DNA of 64,000 nt from Patagioenas fasciata. Taxonomy: Eukaryota; Chordata; Aves; Columbiformes; Columbidae. The notes under the pieces were generated by a model. It was not told where the DNA came from, did no database searches, and worked only from the letters and a program-made list of their open reading frames with translations. The stretch spans positions 124,342,001 through 124,406,000 of the forward strand of contig NC_092520.1 in NCBI RefSeq assembly GCF_037038585.1. Direction: 5' to 3'. Shown here piece by piece: positions 51,643 to 63,865 of this stretch (its first letter is position 1; every line of letters begins with the position of its first letter). The translations under genes were made by a program, and so were the position numbers.

Positions 51643-54078
51643 GACATAACATTGAAAATTTTTACTACTCCAAAACAAGGTTTGCTTCAATTTCAGAATA
51701 AAATCTGAATATTTCAGAATACTACAGTAAAAGAAAATCTTCGCAGTTTCAGTTCAGGTGGCCCACACAGCACGTGCCTCCAGAACTACGGACTCTGCAG
51801 TGCTGAGGTCGTTCGGTGACACATCTGCCTTGTGTGGCCAAGGACTTACAAAGAAGACCAGGGGAAATCAGTCAAGCTTATGAGAGGGGCCCATGCTGCT
51901 AGCATGTGTCCTCCCGGTCCATCTACTTGCTGTCCAGATTGTGATAAACTGAAAGCCCTTCTGAAACTGACATTACAGTATATAGAGAAACTCGGATAAA
52001 AAACTGTCTCTCTATGCTTTTCCTAGCAAGGACTAAAGACAGCACTGGTGCGTGAGAACCACAAGAGATGTCCCAGGACCTGAAAAGTGCACAGCTAAAT
52101 GCACAAAGCTTCACATTAGGGTTTGATGCAACTTCTCATATATTAAGCATAATTAAATAAATTAGGTCAATTTAGCAAAGGAAGTAGTATGTTAATCAAT
52201 ATCTGGATACTTTGTTGTTTACAAGAAATGGATGTGTTTCTAAAATATAAATTGAAATTTTACCAGAAGTAACTGAGTCCGATAGAAAAGATGATTGCTC
52301 AATTCACAAAGTGAAATTATGTGACTTACATTATGCAGAAGGTCAGACCAAATCTTCAAAGATGCTTTTTTTTCCTCTAAGGAAAAAAATAAATCAGTAA
52401 TTCTATTGGCCTCTGAGGCAAACAATAAAAGTGCATGAGAAAGGCAAACATCTCTTTAACTTTTGAATGATTTATTTTAAAATTATTCTATCTTCAGGTG
52501 AATGCTTTTGTGAAGCTTTTAACGTGCAGTTTCTGAAGATGTATACCAGAAAGAGAAAAAGAACCAAGAGGAGGGTGGGTAAAACAGCAGTTTTGAGATC
52601 TTTGACAAGAGAATCCCTAAAATTAAAAACCAGACAAACAAAAACATAACAACTCTGAAAGTAAGTGCTTGCATGATTCTTTTCAAGGAGCTAAGAAACT
52701 CAATTAGTACCCCAAACAAGTGTCAAATTTTAGTTTAAGCTTCAGAGTTGGTATCATACAATGCTGTATTACCTATGCAAAATTCATGTCACATTAATAC
52801 CTATAACCATAGGCCTAAGTAAGGTATGTTGGATTAAGTATCAAAATCAGAGAATTATTTCTGTGGTATGTTTAGGGTATTTTTGTTTAATTAGGTTGCT
52901 CAATGTTTTTCCTTTTTCCCCTAACAGAAAGGTTACAAAATTTCCTCCAGTGCTATAGAACCTGCAATTCAATTTAGATCCAGCTTGTTAAAGAATGCAT
53001 AGAGGCATAATTAGACTGTGCTGTTCACTACTGCTTTTAGTGATGTAACTGATGTTTCCTGGATAAATTCATTTCATAGAACCTGTAGCAAACCCAATTA
53101 ACATTCAAAAGACAGGAAAAAGAACGTTTAGTCATCAAATACATTCAAAAACAGTCCAGTGGACTAGCTGTGTGTTTTTAATGTTAAAATTCTTTTATAG
53201 CTTTCTCTTGTTCTCCTCTCTTATCACCATGTGTACCAAGCCTGTAACAAAAATGTGGCATAGTCTGATAAATTCTAAACCACAAAATATTAAAAATTAT
53301 TTTTGTCAGCTATATTCTATTTCTCAAGTCTTACATGGCAAAAAATGAACATGGCCCCACAGGAATCCTTTCTGGTGACTGAGGCTGCAGAGATGAGCGC
53401 ACAGCATGTCTCCTACTCAGCCATTCTTTCAGCAGTGGTAAGTGATACAACTGCGATCCATTTTTCTGTGATGTTTTGAAGCCAAGGTCCTAAAGAAAGC
53501 GTTTCATGGATAGCGTGCACAAACTCCAACAGAATCCCAGACTGATCTCTGCCTGACCTCACTCTCACATTGAGACCTCAAATTCTAAACTTCTGGCCCT
53601 TTACAAATGCCCTAAGGCTTTTCTCAAGAGACAGAATTCAGTGGAATTGATTTTAAATGTTGGGATTTCATTTATTTGTTAATGAGTTTAAGACTTAGTA
53701 AGAATGCCAATTCTAGCTCAGTAAAAATACTGTTATACCATTTAAATTTACACAATTAGGGTGTGCTTTGTTTTGTTTTGTTTTTGCGGTGGTTTTGTTT
53801 GTTTGTTTGTTTTTGTGTTTTTTTCTTTTTTTTTTTTTGTTTTGTTTTTGGTTTTGATAAAACACATGTGATAATGTGATATGTGTGCAGTTGAAACTTA
53901 TTCCAGTCAGAGACCTGCATTTTGATTTTTATCTTCTTCAGTAAATCCATTTTTCTATCTGCGGTGTCCTCCATGATGATTTATGTTGCCTGCTAACAAG
54001 ATCAAGCAAATAAGTGCTGGGGAGCTTGAAGCCAGATGGTCTCCCAGCTCAACCTCATAATGCTCTGCTGTCTTTGGG
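51643..54078. other. AT-rich non-coding sequence between CR1 fragments
   Basis: No gene was recognised. It ends with a T/G-rich tract at 53765-53857, about 220 bp before the next CR1. Confidence 0.65.
53765..53857. repeat. T/G-rich low-complexity tract (GTTT units)
   Basis: TTTTG and GTTT repeats lead into a near-pure T run. The minus-strand 72-codon frame with Lys/Asn/Gln runs over this tract is an artefact. Confidence 0.9.
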
Positions 54079-55066
54079 ATCACAGAATCGTTTAGCTTGG
54101 AAAAGGCTTTTAAGATCACTGAAGCCAACCATTACACTGCCAAGCACTGCTAAGTCCACCTCTAAACCATGTCCCTAAACACTGCATCTACATGTTTTGT
54201 AAATACCTTCAGGGACAGTAACTCAACCACTTTTCTGGGAAGCCTGTTCCAATGCTTTCCATGAAGAAATTTTTTCCCAATATCTAATCTAAACCTCCTC
54301 TGGTACAACTTGAGGCCATTTCCTCTAGTAGTTGTAGAGAGCAGTAAGGTCTCCCCTCAGCCTCCGTTTCTCCAAGCTAAACAGTCCCTGTTCCCTCAGC
54401 TGCTCCTCATCAGACTTGTGCTCCAGGCACCTCACCAGCTTCATCACCCTCCTCTGCACTTTCTCCAGCACCTCAATGTCGTTCTTCTAGTGAGGGGCCC
54501 AAAAATGAACACAGGATTCAAGATGCAGCCTCAACAGCAACAAGTATAATGGGACAATCACTTCTCTAGTCCTGCTGGCCGCACTGTTCCTGATACAGGC
54601 CAAGAGGATGTTGGCCTTTTTGGCCACCTAGGCACACTGCTGGCTCATGTCTAGTTGGCTGTCAATCAACACCCCCAGGTACTTTTCTGCCAGGCATCTT
54701 TCCAGCCGTTCTTCCCCAAGCCTGTAGCGCTGCCTAGGGTTGTTGTGACCCAAGTGCAGGACCCAGATCTTGGCCTCAATGAAGCTCATACAACTGGCCT
54801 CAGCCCAATGATCCAGCCAGTCCAGATCCCTCTGTATGGCCTCCCTACCCTCCAGCAGATCAACAGTCCCACCCAACTTGGTGTTGTCTGCAAACTTACT
54901 GTCCTTGTCCAGATCATAGATAAAAAAATTAAACAGAACCGGTCCTAATACTGAGCCCTGGGGAACACCACTCATTACTAGCCACCAACTGGCTTTAACT
55001 CCGTTCACCACAACTTTGAGTCTGGTCATCCAGCCAGCTTTTACCCAGTGAAAAGCACACTCATCT
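54079..55066 (-). mobile_element. CR1 LINE, 5'-truncated, retaining part of the reverse transcriptase
   Basis: The longest CR1 copy in the window, about 990 bp in reverse orientation. The plus-strand left edge ATCACAGAATCG is the 3' tail. It is followed by the full 3' UTR (CAGGGACAGTAACTCAACCA, AACTTGAGGCCATTTCCTCT, GGTCTCCCCTCAGCCTCCG, CAGCACCTCAATGTC) and then the 3' end of ORF2. The reading frame survives as an internal open stretch (54628-55029, minus). It is 5' truncated near 55066, where CR1 similarity stops after a TTTTTACCCAGYGAA-like block. Several small internal deletions relative to the remembered family sequence mark it as dead. CR1 copies lack poly-A tails and usually lack clear target-site duplications; none was seen. 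Confidence 0.95.
54628..55029 (-). pseudogene. CR1 ORF2 reverse-transcriptase remnant
   Basis: A 133-codon open stretch from the C-terminal half of a non-LTR reverse-transcriptase domain. Residues 20-33 carry the [11 protein letters not shown] signature and residues 37-41 the I-x-DLD motif. Residues 46-49 read FADN where active enzymes have FADD, so the second catalytic aspartate is replaced by asparagine. Residues 118-123 are LGVLID. The spacing between DLD and FADN is only a few residues, shorter than I expect for CR1, so a small in-frame deletion is likely. The first Met is internal to the domain, not a real start. With no N-terminal half, endonuclease or ORF1, it cannot be functional. Confidence 0.9.
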
Positions 55067-55744
55067 CTATTGCTCTTGAATTTTTGTTCTTATGATTGTG
55101 TGTTCTGATTCATGCTCTGTGCTTGGCTGTTCTCTTTCCTTTCTTATATTGACCAAAGGAAAAAAGAGGAAAAAGTAAAATAAAGGCTCCATCCCACTAA
55201 AAACCACACTGGTAGACACCTCTAATGAACGCAAGCAATGTATTTTCCTCACTGTACCAGGGAATTCTCATTCAGCAGTACAAAACTGCAGAAGGAGCTT
55301 AGCAATACATGCTGATAGTGTTAGGTACTGTACAAATCAGTTTGTAAAAGCAACTGGAAGCCGATTAACATTTGTGGTGCTGTGTGGCCAAAAAAAAAAG
55401 AAACCAATTCCCTTCCTTAGTGTTGCACAATACTTTCGTATATGATAATTTCAATAGAAATTATTCACCTGAAACTGTAAAAAACAGACCAATTCAAAAC
55501 AGTTTACAGTTGATCTCTGCAATGCAGTCAGAATAAAATCTTCACATATTTGGTCCAAACTTAAGACCAATCAATATAATCATTATCCACTAATGTTGGT
55601 GTAATGACTGTGGCCTTTGCTGAAGTAAATTCCATCTCAAATCATCTTGATCGTTCAAACAGGCCAGAAGAGGCTGGCAAGGCAATGTAAATATGTTTCC
55701 ACAAATCAAGAATAGGTTTCAGAATAAAACTAGGAATAAGTGTA
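55067..55744. other. Non-coding sequence
   Basis: No gene or repeat was recognised between the CR1 and the LTR-head-like fragment. Confidence 0.6.
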
Positions 55745-55830
55745 TGTTGTGGTTTAACATCAGTTGACAAGGAAGAACCACTCAGCCACTCACTCACTCC
55801 CTCCCTGCCCCTCATGTGAAGAGAGAGGGT
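55745..55830 (+). mobile_element. Possible LTR 5'-end fragment (avian ERV type)
   Basis: TGTTGTGGTTTAACATCAG is followed by CACTCAGCCACTCACTCACT and CCCTCCCTGCCCCTCA. This resembles the conserved start of a widespread avian LTR family (TGTTGTGGTTTAACCC..., then GCCGCTC.CTCACTCCCCCC). Similarity is lost after about 85 bp, so it would be a clipped fragment. Plus orientation is inferred. No coding sequence adjoins it. Confidence 0.45.
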
Positions 55831-56550
55831 GCAACTTCAAGTTGTGTTTCCAATGAAGGAACTTGTAATTTTTATTTTCCAGAGTGGAAAAAAAATAAGG
55901 CTTTGATGTGACTCTATGTATCAGGGATTGATGGGTCTAAATACCTGCACAATTAGCTCCTGTTTCAGTCCGGCCTTGGGAGTTCATCCAAATCCAGCGG
56001 CCTCAAAGCTAAGCCTCAAGAATCAGGATGAGCGTGTATGGTAGTACGACCCACCTCCCCAAAATAGTCAATAAGTAGATTCCCCTTTAAGTATTTAAAG
56101 TTTATACAGTTTGTCTTCTGGGTGGAGTTTGGGTGAGAATCATGTATCTTTTCTTATTTCAACCTCTTATTTTCTACAATGGAAAGTTTGTCCTACAACT
56201 ATTGTCTGGTGACTAAGAAACTGAAGACACAGACAAAATGACACCTTTTGTAATTCATTCCCTTGACAAATAATTTTTCACTGCCTTCCATTTCAGTCCA
56301 CAAACAATTGGTTCATTCTTTCACTTTGTACTACAGTTTGATTTTTTTTTTTAATGTGGTGTAAGAACATAGTTAACAGGAAAGGATATTGAAAGGGAAC
56401 AGATTTTATGCATTGCTGACTGAGATATTCTAATATGATGGTGTGAATCTGGCTAAAAATAATAAGATTAGGCTCAAGTAACTAACTAGATCAAATAGGA
56501 TGCTTTATCCTCTCCTTCTGCCGTAACAGTGGAACAGGCTGAGGAAACCT

Positions 56551-56610
56551 TAAAACCTTAAAATATAAAATAATTAAACAAAAAAAAAAAAAAAAAACAA
56601 AAAACAACAG
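56551..56610. repeat. A-rich low-complexity tract
   Basis: A TAAAA-type lead-in precedes a long A run (about 56580-56597) and a CAAAAAACAACAG tail. Confidence 0.9.
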
Positions 56611-57638
56611 CACCATGTTAATCATCAAAGCCTTACAGTAATCCCCAGGGTTGATTAGCTTTCAGTCACTTTCTGAATCATTTGACTTCTCCTAATAAGA
56701 TTAAGCCAGGCTTTTTTTCTTCTCATCATCATTCAAAAGGTCATATTGACTATTCACCTCTCTAATGCTATAATTCACAGTGACTTTAAATAAGTTGTGG
56801 AACCAGCTTTAGATAAATCTCACCAACAACATCTGAACCATGTACATGCAACTGAATTTTTGCAAACTACATGAGTGATCATGTTAGTGTCACTTGTTAG
56901 GACCTGATTCTAATCTCTTACCCACATGAAATCATTACTTGTCTAACTCATAACTGAACACAGTTATCATTACTGATGAGAACTGGTATTTTAAATATGA
57001 AAAAACTCCAAATTACCATTTCCTCTTCTTTAAGCCGATCAAACTAAAATTACTATTGCTTATTTCTGACTGACTCAAATACAGAACCTTAAACATCAGT
57101 GACTAAAATGGAGATAGTTTACCCAGCCAAAATTTGTCCAAGCTTTGTGGCTCCTGATCCTTATGATGAAGTTAACTCTGATGAACATGAGCTTTCACAA
57201 CTAAATGACTGGCATTTCTATAAATGTCCCTCTAAATATTCTTATGACAGCCATTTCACTTAATTGACATTCAGGCTCTTTCTGTTTCATGACATTTTAG
57301 GTGCAGCATGTACCTTTTTTCTTTTTTAAAGGTAGGTATGCACCTCAGTGGGAGACTACTGAAATAGTTTGAAACTCACTTTTTGTTTTCTGTTTCTCCT
57401 ATTTCTTAATAGCAATAAATAGACTGCTATTACTTAATCCTATCCAGACAGGGTCTTGGTAAGTGAGATATGACTCACAAAACTGAAATATTAGGTAAGA
57501 TTCACTGAATAAAGCTTCTCAATGAGGCTGTACCATGACCTCTGTGAAAGCAAACCTAGAAGGGAGTACAGGCATCTTGCCAAGGTCTCTAACACAACAA
57601 ACGTTACAGTCTTCAGCTACTACGGGAAACTGTGGGGG

Positions 57639-57654
57639 AAAAAAAAAAAAAAAA
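57639..57654. repeat. Poly-A tract
   Basis: Run of 16 A directly after GGGGG. Confidence 0.9.
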
Positions 57655-58077
57655 GAAGGTGCACAGAGGACATCATTCATGGCATGTTTAAACCAACAGA
57701 AAAGCTGTATTTTTTTCAAGACCCATTGACCTTAGTCCACTGAGGAAATGTCCCATCCACTACACAAGCTGCCGCATGAATAGAACTGCTCACATGCACT
57801 GGGTACTCACACACAAACATCTTTATAGGATGAAGCCCAGCCCTGTTGTGTGGTACCAAACTGAGCTTGAAGGAGAACTTGCAGAAACACTTGAAAGATA
57901 CAAGAGATAATCCCAAACACACACATCAGAAACCAGTCCTAGTGGCAATTATGTGAGCAAAAAGTGACTACAGCTGCACAACTACTGTGGAGGCTGACCA
58001 AGAAGCATGCATTACTGTTTTCAATCACTGTGTGGTATTGACACTTTACCTTTTCCATGTTAGTTTAATTGCCTTTA

Positions 58078-58137
58078 TTAAAAAACAAACAAACAAAACA
58101 AACAAACAAAAAAAACACACAACACACAACACTAAAC
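58078..58137. repeat. (CAAA)n / CA low-complexity tract
   Basis: CAAA and CAAAA units pass into CACAC-rich sequence, an A/C-only stretch of about 60 bp. Confidence 0.9.
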
Positions 58138-59474
58138 CCCTACTAAGCTGAATATTCTTTTAGGCCTTTGATCACATTCAAAACATTTAACCATGTGTTT
58201 GCCTAAAACAATTCAGTAGCAACTGAACATCTTCAGCAGAAAAAAAAGCAACAAACAACTACCTGACAATCTCAAACCAGAGCCTCCACAGGATTTTAGA
58301 CCCATTAATCCTTGAAACATAACTAAAGCTTTCAGGGCAGATGATGAACAGCTGTATCAAACAAACAGTTGGACCCCTGTATATCAGCTAAGAAGAATTT
58401 CATGTGTTCTCTTAATCTTGCTAAGCTATTGCTAGACACACAGAGGGTGTTAGATTCACCTGTTACTATTTCTGTAATTCATGATGTTACCAAAATTGTT
58501 TTCTCCTAGGAAAACCTGCATGAGACTTTTATATCCCACTTCTGCATGGTTTTTGTTGTTTTATTTTTTGTCTTGAGCGTCTTAGGATATTTCACTCTCA
58601 CAAAACAGGTAACTCCTCTATTACAGCTTAGTGTTTCAACATAATTCTTAAGAACAGAAAAGGCAATTTATAGTCTCATTATATCTGATATTTATATTCT
58701 TATTGTGTATCATGCTGTCCACAAAAAAGAAAGGAGTACATTTAGTTTACCACCAATCCATCCTTGAGAAAATAGCTTTGACCTGATGATGGCCATTTCC
58801 ATTTGATAAGCTGAAAAAGAAAAAAGTAGCACCATATGCAACATTATTACAACCACTTATTTTGTTGTGGTGGGCATCAAGTGCCACCTATTTTGACACC
58901 TCCAATGATCCCACCCCCAAAAAAAGACACACACAAATATGTTGCTCCAAAGTGCAAAATGTGTCCGAAGTTTTATTATAATGATATTATAATGGGTCAA
59001 CAGGTCATATAATAGGTTACCTTAATTCCCACATTTGTTAGTAGCTACAGATGTAACACACATCTCAGAGATCAGACAGCAGCAGTGCCTCCTGTGGAAG
59101 CTCCTTCATGGCTTCTCAGATATTTATAACTGACAACTTTCCCCTGAAAGATGCTCCTTGACTCTATGGAAACTGCTCTGGTACTGTCAGTTACAGTGTT
59201 CAGGTAAAACAGAGAATAGCAAAGCACTAGTAGAAAGAATTTGCTCTTTTTTGTTTAATCTGCCTACCTTTTCTTGGTGACTTTCTGTCTCAGTCTGTCC
59301 AATGCACAGGAGCAGTCCATTTCGGCCCTGGTTTGCTAATAATACACTCAGTGGAGTTGACACTGATGGCAACCAGGTCTCTTCAGTCTTCAGTGATGAT
59401 ATGCACTTTTCTGAACAACGGTCATAAATATAACTTCATTTATTCAATTACAGGTCTCAGCTACTGCCTGTCTG

Positions 59475-59495
59475 AAAAAAAAAAAAAAAAAAAAA
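59475..59495. repeat. Poly-A tract
   Basis: Run of 21 A followed by GAAAAAG. No retroposed body was recognised upstream. Confidence 0.9.
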
Positions 59496-62095
59496 GAAAA
59501 AGTCATGGTCCTGTTGGGTACCAGCAATATTTTTTTAAATATGTTGAAGTTTTTAAACATGTGAATTTGATAAATATTTTAGTTCCGTGTTAAGAAGGGC
59601 TATATTTAATAAGGCATTATAAAAAAAAAACCCAACATTTAAGAATGCTACAAAATGCAAAGCAATCTCAGTCTTTATTTCTTTTCTGTTCTCGTAAGAG
59701 GTGATCTAGAGCTGCTCACCTCGACTGACAGCATGCCATCCAGTCACTTTCATCATGCCTCAGACACAGTATGTTAAACAATTAAAACCTGCTCAGCTTC
59801 TACCCATACACGCTGCTTGTTCATACACAAAAAGCCCTGTCTGCACAAGCATTTGGCTATACACATCCCCTGCTGCCATGTCATGGGGAGCTCTGCCAGC
59901 TTCACAGATTTAGACAGAAATGACCCTGAAGCAGGAAGGACAAACAGGTCCCAGCTCTGGTAGCTATGTGCTACATGAGTGGTTCCAATATATCTCTGTC
60001 CGCAGGCAACCAGCATGCCAGCAGTGAATCAGGTAACATCACACCCAGCATGACATGGAGCAAGAGCTTCACCTGATGATTTTATTATAATAGAAAAATA
60101 ACAAGTACTTTTAAAAGAAGAGGGGCATGGAGACACTGGCATCCACAGTAGATAGTATATATGTATTTTCACATATGTACATCAGTCCAGATCCCCGTGG
60201 TTATTCTTTGGATGAGAATCTAATAGTGGATTTTCTATTTTAAGCCAGTAGCAGAAAATCTGTAGCCAATCTGTAGGTAACGTTCTTTTGCATGATCTGT
60301 CTTATTTCGTATTCTAAGACTGTTCTGCGGTACTTACAGTCCCAAGGGGGATGTATTCAGCAATTATACCATGTATTTGAAAGTGCATCCATTTGTGTGC
60401 TGGGGAACATCACTGCACTATTGTTAAGCACAGCTATGTAACAATCTAGAGTCGTTTTTGTCAGTCAAAAATCATTTACTTTATGGCATGTTGGGAATTA
60501 TACCAGGTGGCTTTTTCATTGATCTTTTTTCACTATTTCTATGAGTGAAATTCCTTAAGTCCATAGGCTTTATATCCTGTATCAAAACTACAGTATGACA
60601 GAGAGTATGGCAAACCATCAACTAGTTAAAAATAAAAATACAAACCCCCATTTAACAAAAGCACAGCAGCTTTTTCCTTTACCAGTTGCCCCACTTTTCT
60701 CTCCCCTCCCTCCTAACCAAGCAGCACTTCAGCTACAAGATTTCACCAGACCTTCATGACCACAACAGGATGAAGCATGGAAGAGATTTATTGCTGTACC
60801 TCATAAAAGGATGATGACAGACACTCCTACTGATGTCAGGACCACCCAAGGATCGTTTAGCTCTGAGGTGACCACTCCTGATGCTGAATCTGTGACAAGT
60901 TATTGGCAGCTTGGCATACATTAGTTCCTGGGGATGTGCCTGACACATGATGATGTAAATTAATGTTTTAACATTATTACTGGCTGGGAAGTATACGTAA
61001 GTAGAACCCAGCAACTGGAAACGTAGCACAATTGCTGCAGTGTTTACTTTCATGGCTACCACACAGCATTCCATGTGCTTTACAGGAAAATAAAACATGC
61101 AACTGCACTCAAATGCCACTGCAATAGCAGAGCTTTCCAGATAAGGTCAAGCACAAATACCTTCTACGTGACACAACCAGTATTACTTATTAATCCATAT
61201 TCTGTATCAAATATTTTAAAAACCATAAAGCCTATGAAAAGGATTATCTTACTGGTCTGGGTTCTGTTTTTTGGTTTGTTTGTTTTTTTCTAATATCAGA
61301 AAGGTAATACAGCTTTAGAGTAGTAAAAATTGCTAACAGCAATGGTTTCCTGTCTTGAACACTCAGCAGAGCATTCCCTTACCCAGGGGAAGACTTGTCA
61401 CACAAGGACTTAAAAAAGTATGCATTTCTCCTCGGACAAAAATACCGCATACATTACTTCAAATTAGGAATGCACAATCAAGCTGTGATCAGTGTCCTGC
61501 CAAATAGCCAAGGTTGTGTTCTGCTGCCCCTCAAGATTCTGTTAGATAACTGGTCATTATCTTCTACTGAAGGTTTTTTGTAAGACACGCTTCTGGAACA
61601 CTGGATTTTGCCAAAAGCTCACCACAACTAGCCAAGGTTGCATGGCGAGCAGCAAATAGGCAGTTCTGCCTTTGCAACTGGAAACCCAAAAACCTGTTAT
61701 CAACTGTCAGCTACATCACATAACACATATTTATAGCATCATCAATGGATGTAAGAGATTTGGAGACCAGCCTGAGGTGCAAAGTTTTCCTTCCCTGAGA
61801 AGTGTCACACACTTTAGCATACCTGCATGTTCCAGTTTCTTGCTGTTTATAAAATAGAAATTTTAATAACAACCCTACTCTACCTATTTTGACTGGTGTA
61901 GCAGAGTTACAGACATCCAAAAATCTTTCTCCTCTCTCCCTTATCTCCTCTGCCTCCAAAGTGGAGAGACAATGTCTTTTTTCTGCAAGGCTGAAGACTG
62001 TTCCTGTACCTGCTGTGCCCTCCTCTCATCAGCAAACAGTAAAAATGATGGTCACAGCTGTGTTCTAAGCATGCACTACACTATATGCGGAATAT

Positions 62096-62318
62096 GAATG
62101 CTAGACATGAGAAAGAAATTTTTTACAATGAGGGTGGTGAAACACTGGCCCAGGTCGCCCAGAGAGGTGGTAGATGCCCCATCCCTGGAGACATTCCAGG
62201 CCAGGCTGGATGGGGCTCTGAGCAACCTGATCTAGTTGAAGATGTCCCTGCTCATTGCAGGGGTTTGGACTGGATGACCTTTGAAGGTTCCTTCCAATGC
62301 AAATTATTCTATGATTCT
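62096..62318 (+). mobile_element. CR1 LINE 3'-end fragment
   Basis: Sense-strand CR1 3' UTR: AGAAATTTTTTACAATGAGG, GTGGTGAAACACTGGCCCAG, GTCGCCCAGAGAGGTGGTAG, ATGCCCCATCCCTGGAGACA, CAGGCTGGATGGGGCTCTGA, GCAACCTGATCTAGTTGA and TTGGACTGGATGACCTTT. It ends in the terminal octamers ATTCTATGATTCT (62307-62318). About 220 bp, 5' truncated and well preserved. The 102-codon frame crossing it (62085-62393) is UTR translation, not a gene. Confidence 0.95.
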
Positions 62319-62550
62319 AACTTGCAAATGAGACAATATAAAAGTCTGCAAAATTCACCAGTGAAGATGAAAAGGACAGAGAAATCACTATGAAACTCTG
62401 TTACATATGAAAATACAGACAACTGAAGAAGTGCAAATCATTATAATTGTTTTATTACCTGTAGTGGTAATTTTTATGGTAAAGACAGAGACTCCAAAGC
62501 TGCGTGCACTCTCCACTAAGGGTTTTAAAGCACAGAATCTTTATGAGTTA

Positions 62551-62580
62551 AATATAGGGAATATAAGAAATATAGGGAAT
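62551..62580. repeat. Short direct repeat
   Basis: AATATAGGGAAT occurs at 62551-62562 and again at 62569-62580, an 18-bp period with two copies. Confidence 0.85.
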
Positions 62581-63848
62581 TTGCAGTGAGAAGAAACAGC
62601 AAAATGACAAACATTTTTTTTAGCAAGATTCCACTTAGAACCTTTATTATTCAAAAAAACTCAGGATTCATTAGTTACGTCCTGCCAACTTGATGACAAT
62701 ATTGTCTAATCATTTATTTGGGAAATGAACTGTAATCTGCCAGGCACCACCGTACCTCAAAGCGAAAGCCTAAGCATGGCAGAAGAAAACTGTTCCTACA
62801 ACCCACAACACCAGACAGCAGAGTTATTGCAAAGCCTCAGTCTTGTCAGCAGCTAAGGAGCCTCTGTAATTACTGCTAAGCAAACAAAGACAACTTTTAA
62901 GCCATAAAAGTTAACATGGCTGTAAAAGTCAATATATTTACAAAGTGGAGAAGCAGAGAGAGATACAAAAGAAAGCCGAAGGGAGTATCTAACAAATCAT
63001 ACTGCAATCTTGATCCTGATGGTAATCGGTTACAACAGCACTGGGGTTATTTAAACCCCTAAAAAACCCCCATTTCAAATTGCCTTGATGCATTCAGATT
63101 ATATTCAATGAAATATTTTCAGTGTCTGAATATTTCAGTTTAAGTGTGCTGCTACTGTTGCAAGGTTAGAAGAAGCCGCTCTTTGCATTCATATGCTTTA
63201 ACTCACTTCAGATTTCTACTGCAGCTCTGAATATCACCTTCCCAAATACACTGGCATTACATATTCACAAAAAGGGATAGAATTAATATAAAAAAAACCC
63301 CATAACTTGTTTCTGCTGTGTTGGGGGGAGAAAAAAATAAAAAATAATTATTAAAGACTTGTCTATCTAACCTCACATGAACAAAAAAATTCAACATAAT
63401 TAAGCTGCCAGAAATTACAAGAAAATATTAAGTTGCATGTGAGTCAGCTATACTTACTCTAAGAGTATCTTTGAATGTATACAGATGTCTGAAAACCTGT
63501 GGATATGTTTCAGTTTAATTAGTGGTTTTATTTTTACTTGAGCGTTAAAGTATTCATTTCAAATAGGCTAAAATACAATAACATACATTTGGATTCATTT
63601 CTCAAGGAGCTTTGAGCTTTGGAACTTAGTGGTTCAGTTAACAAGGCAGTCTGATGGGACAAGGGCACCGAGTTATGGCAAGATATCCTTAGTGTCAGAG
63701 CAGAGTTTTTAATGTGCTGGTTAATTTCAGCGACATGGAGGAGGGACAATACCATTAGCAGATAAAATTTCATTTTCCTATTTATTAAGGCTTTTTCCTA
63801 CTTTAGCTTTATTAGTAAGATTTGTGTTTATTTTAGGCTTTACCTGCC

Positions 63849-63865
63849 TTTTTTTTTTTTTTTTT
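63849..63865. repeat. Poly-T tract
   Basis: Uninterrupted run of 17 T. Confidence 0.9.

Larger units (their letters stand above)
55831..62095. other. AT-rich unique non-coding sequence
   Basis: No gene was recognised. It contains A-rich tracts at 56551-56610, 57639-57654, 58078-58137 and 59475-59495, and a duplicated ATTATAAT at 58975-58993. The 121-codon minus frame at 60754-61119 shows no recognisable domain. Confidence 0.6.

Noticed and set aside
54310..54948. Plus-strand frames antisense to the long CR1
   Set aside because: They are shadows of the CR1 sequence, whose recognisable coding strand is the minus strand.
62085..62393. 102-codon plus-strand frame as a small gene
   Set aside because: It is the sense strand of a CR1 3' UTR plus flank.
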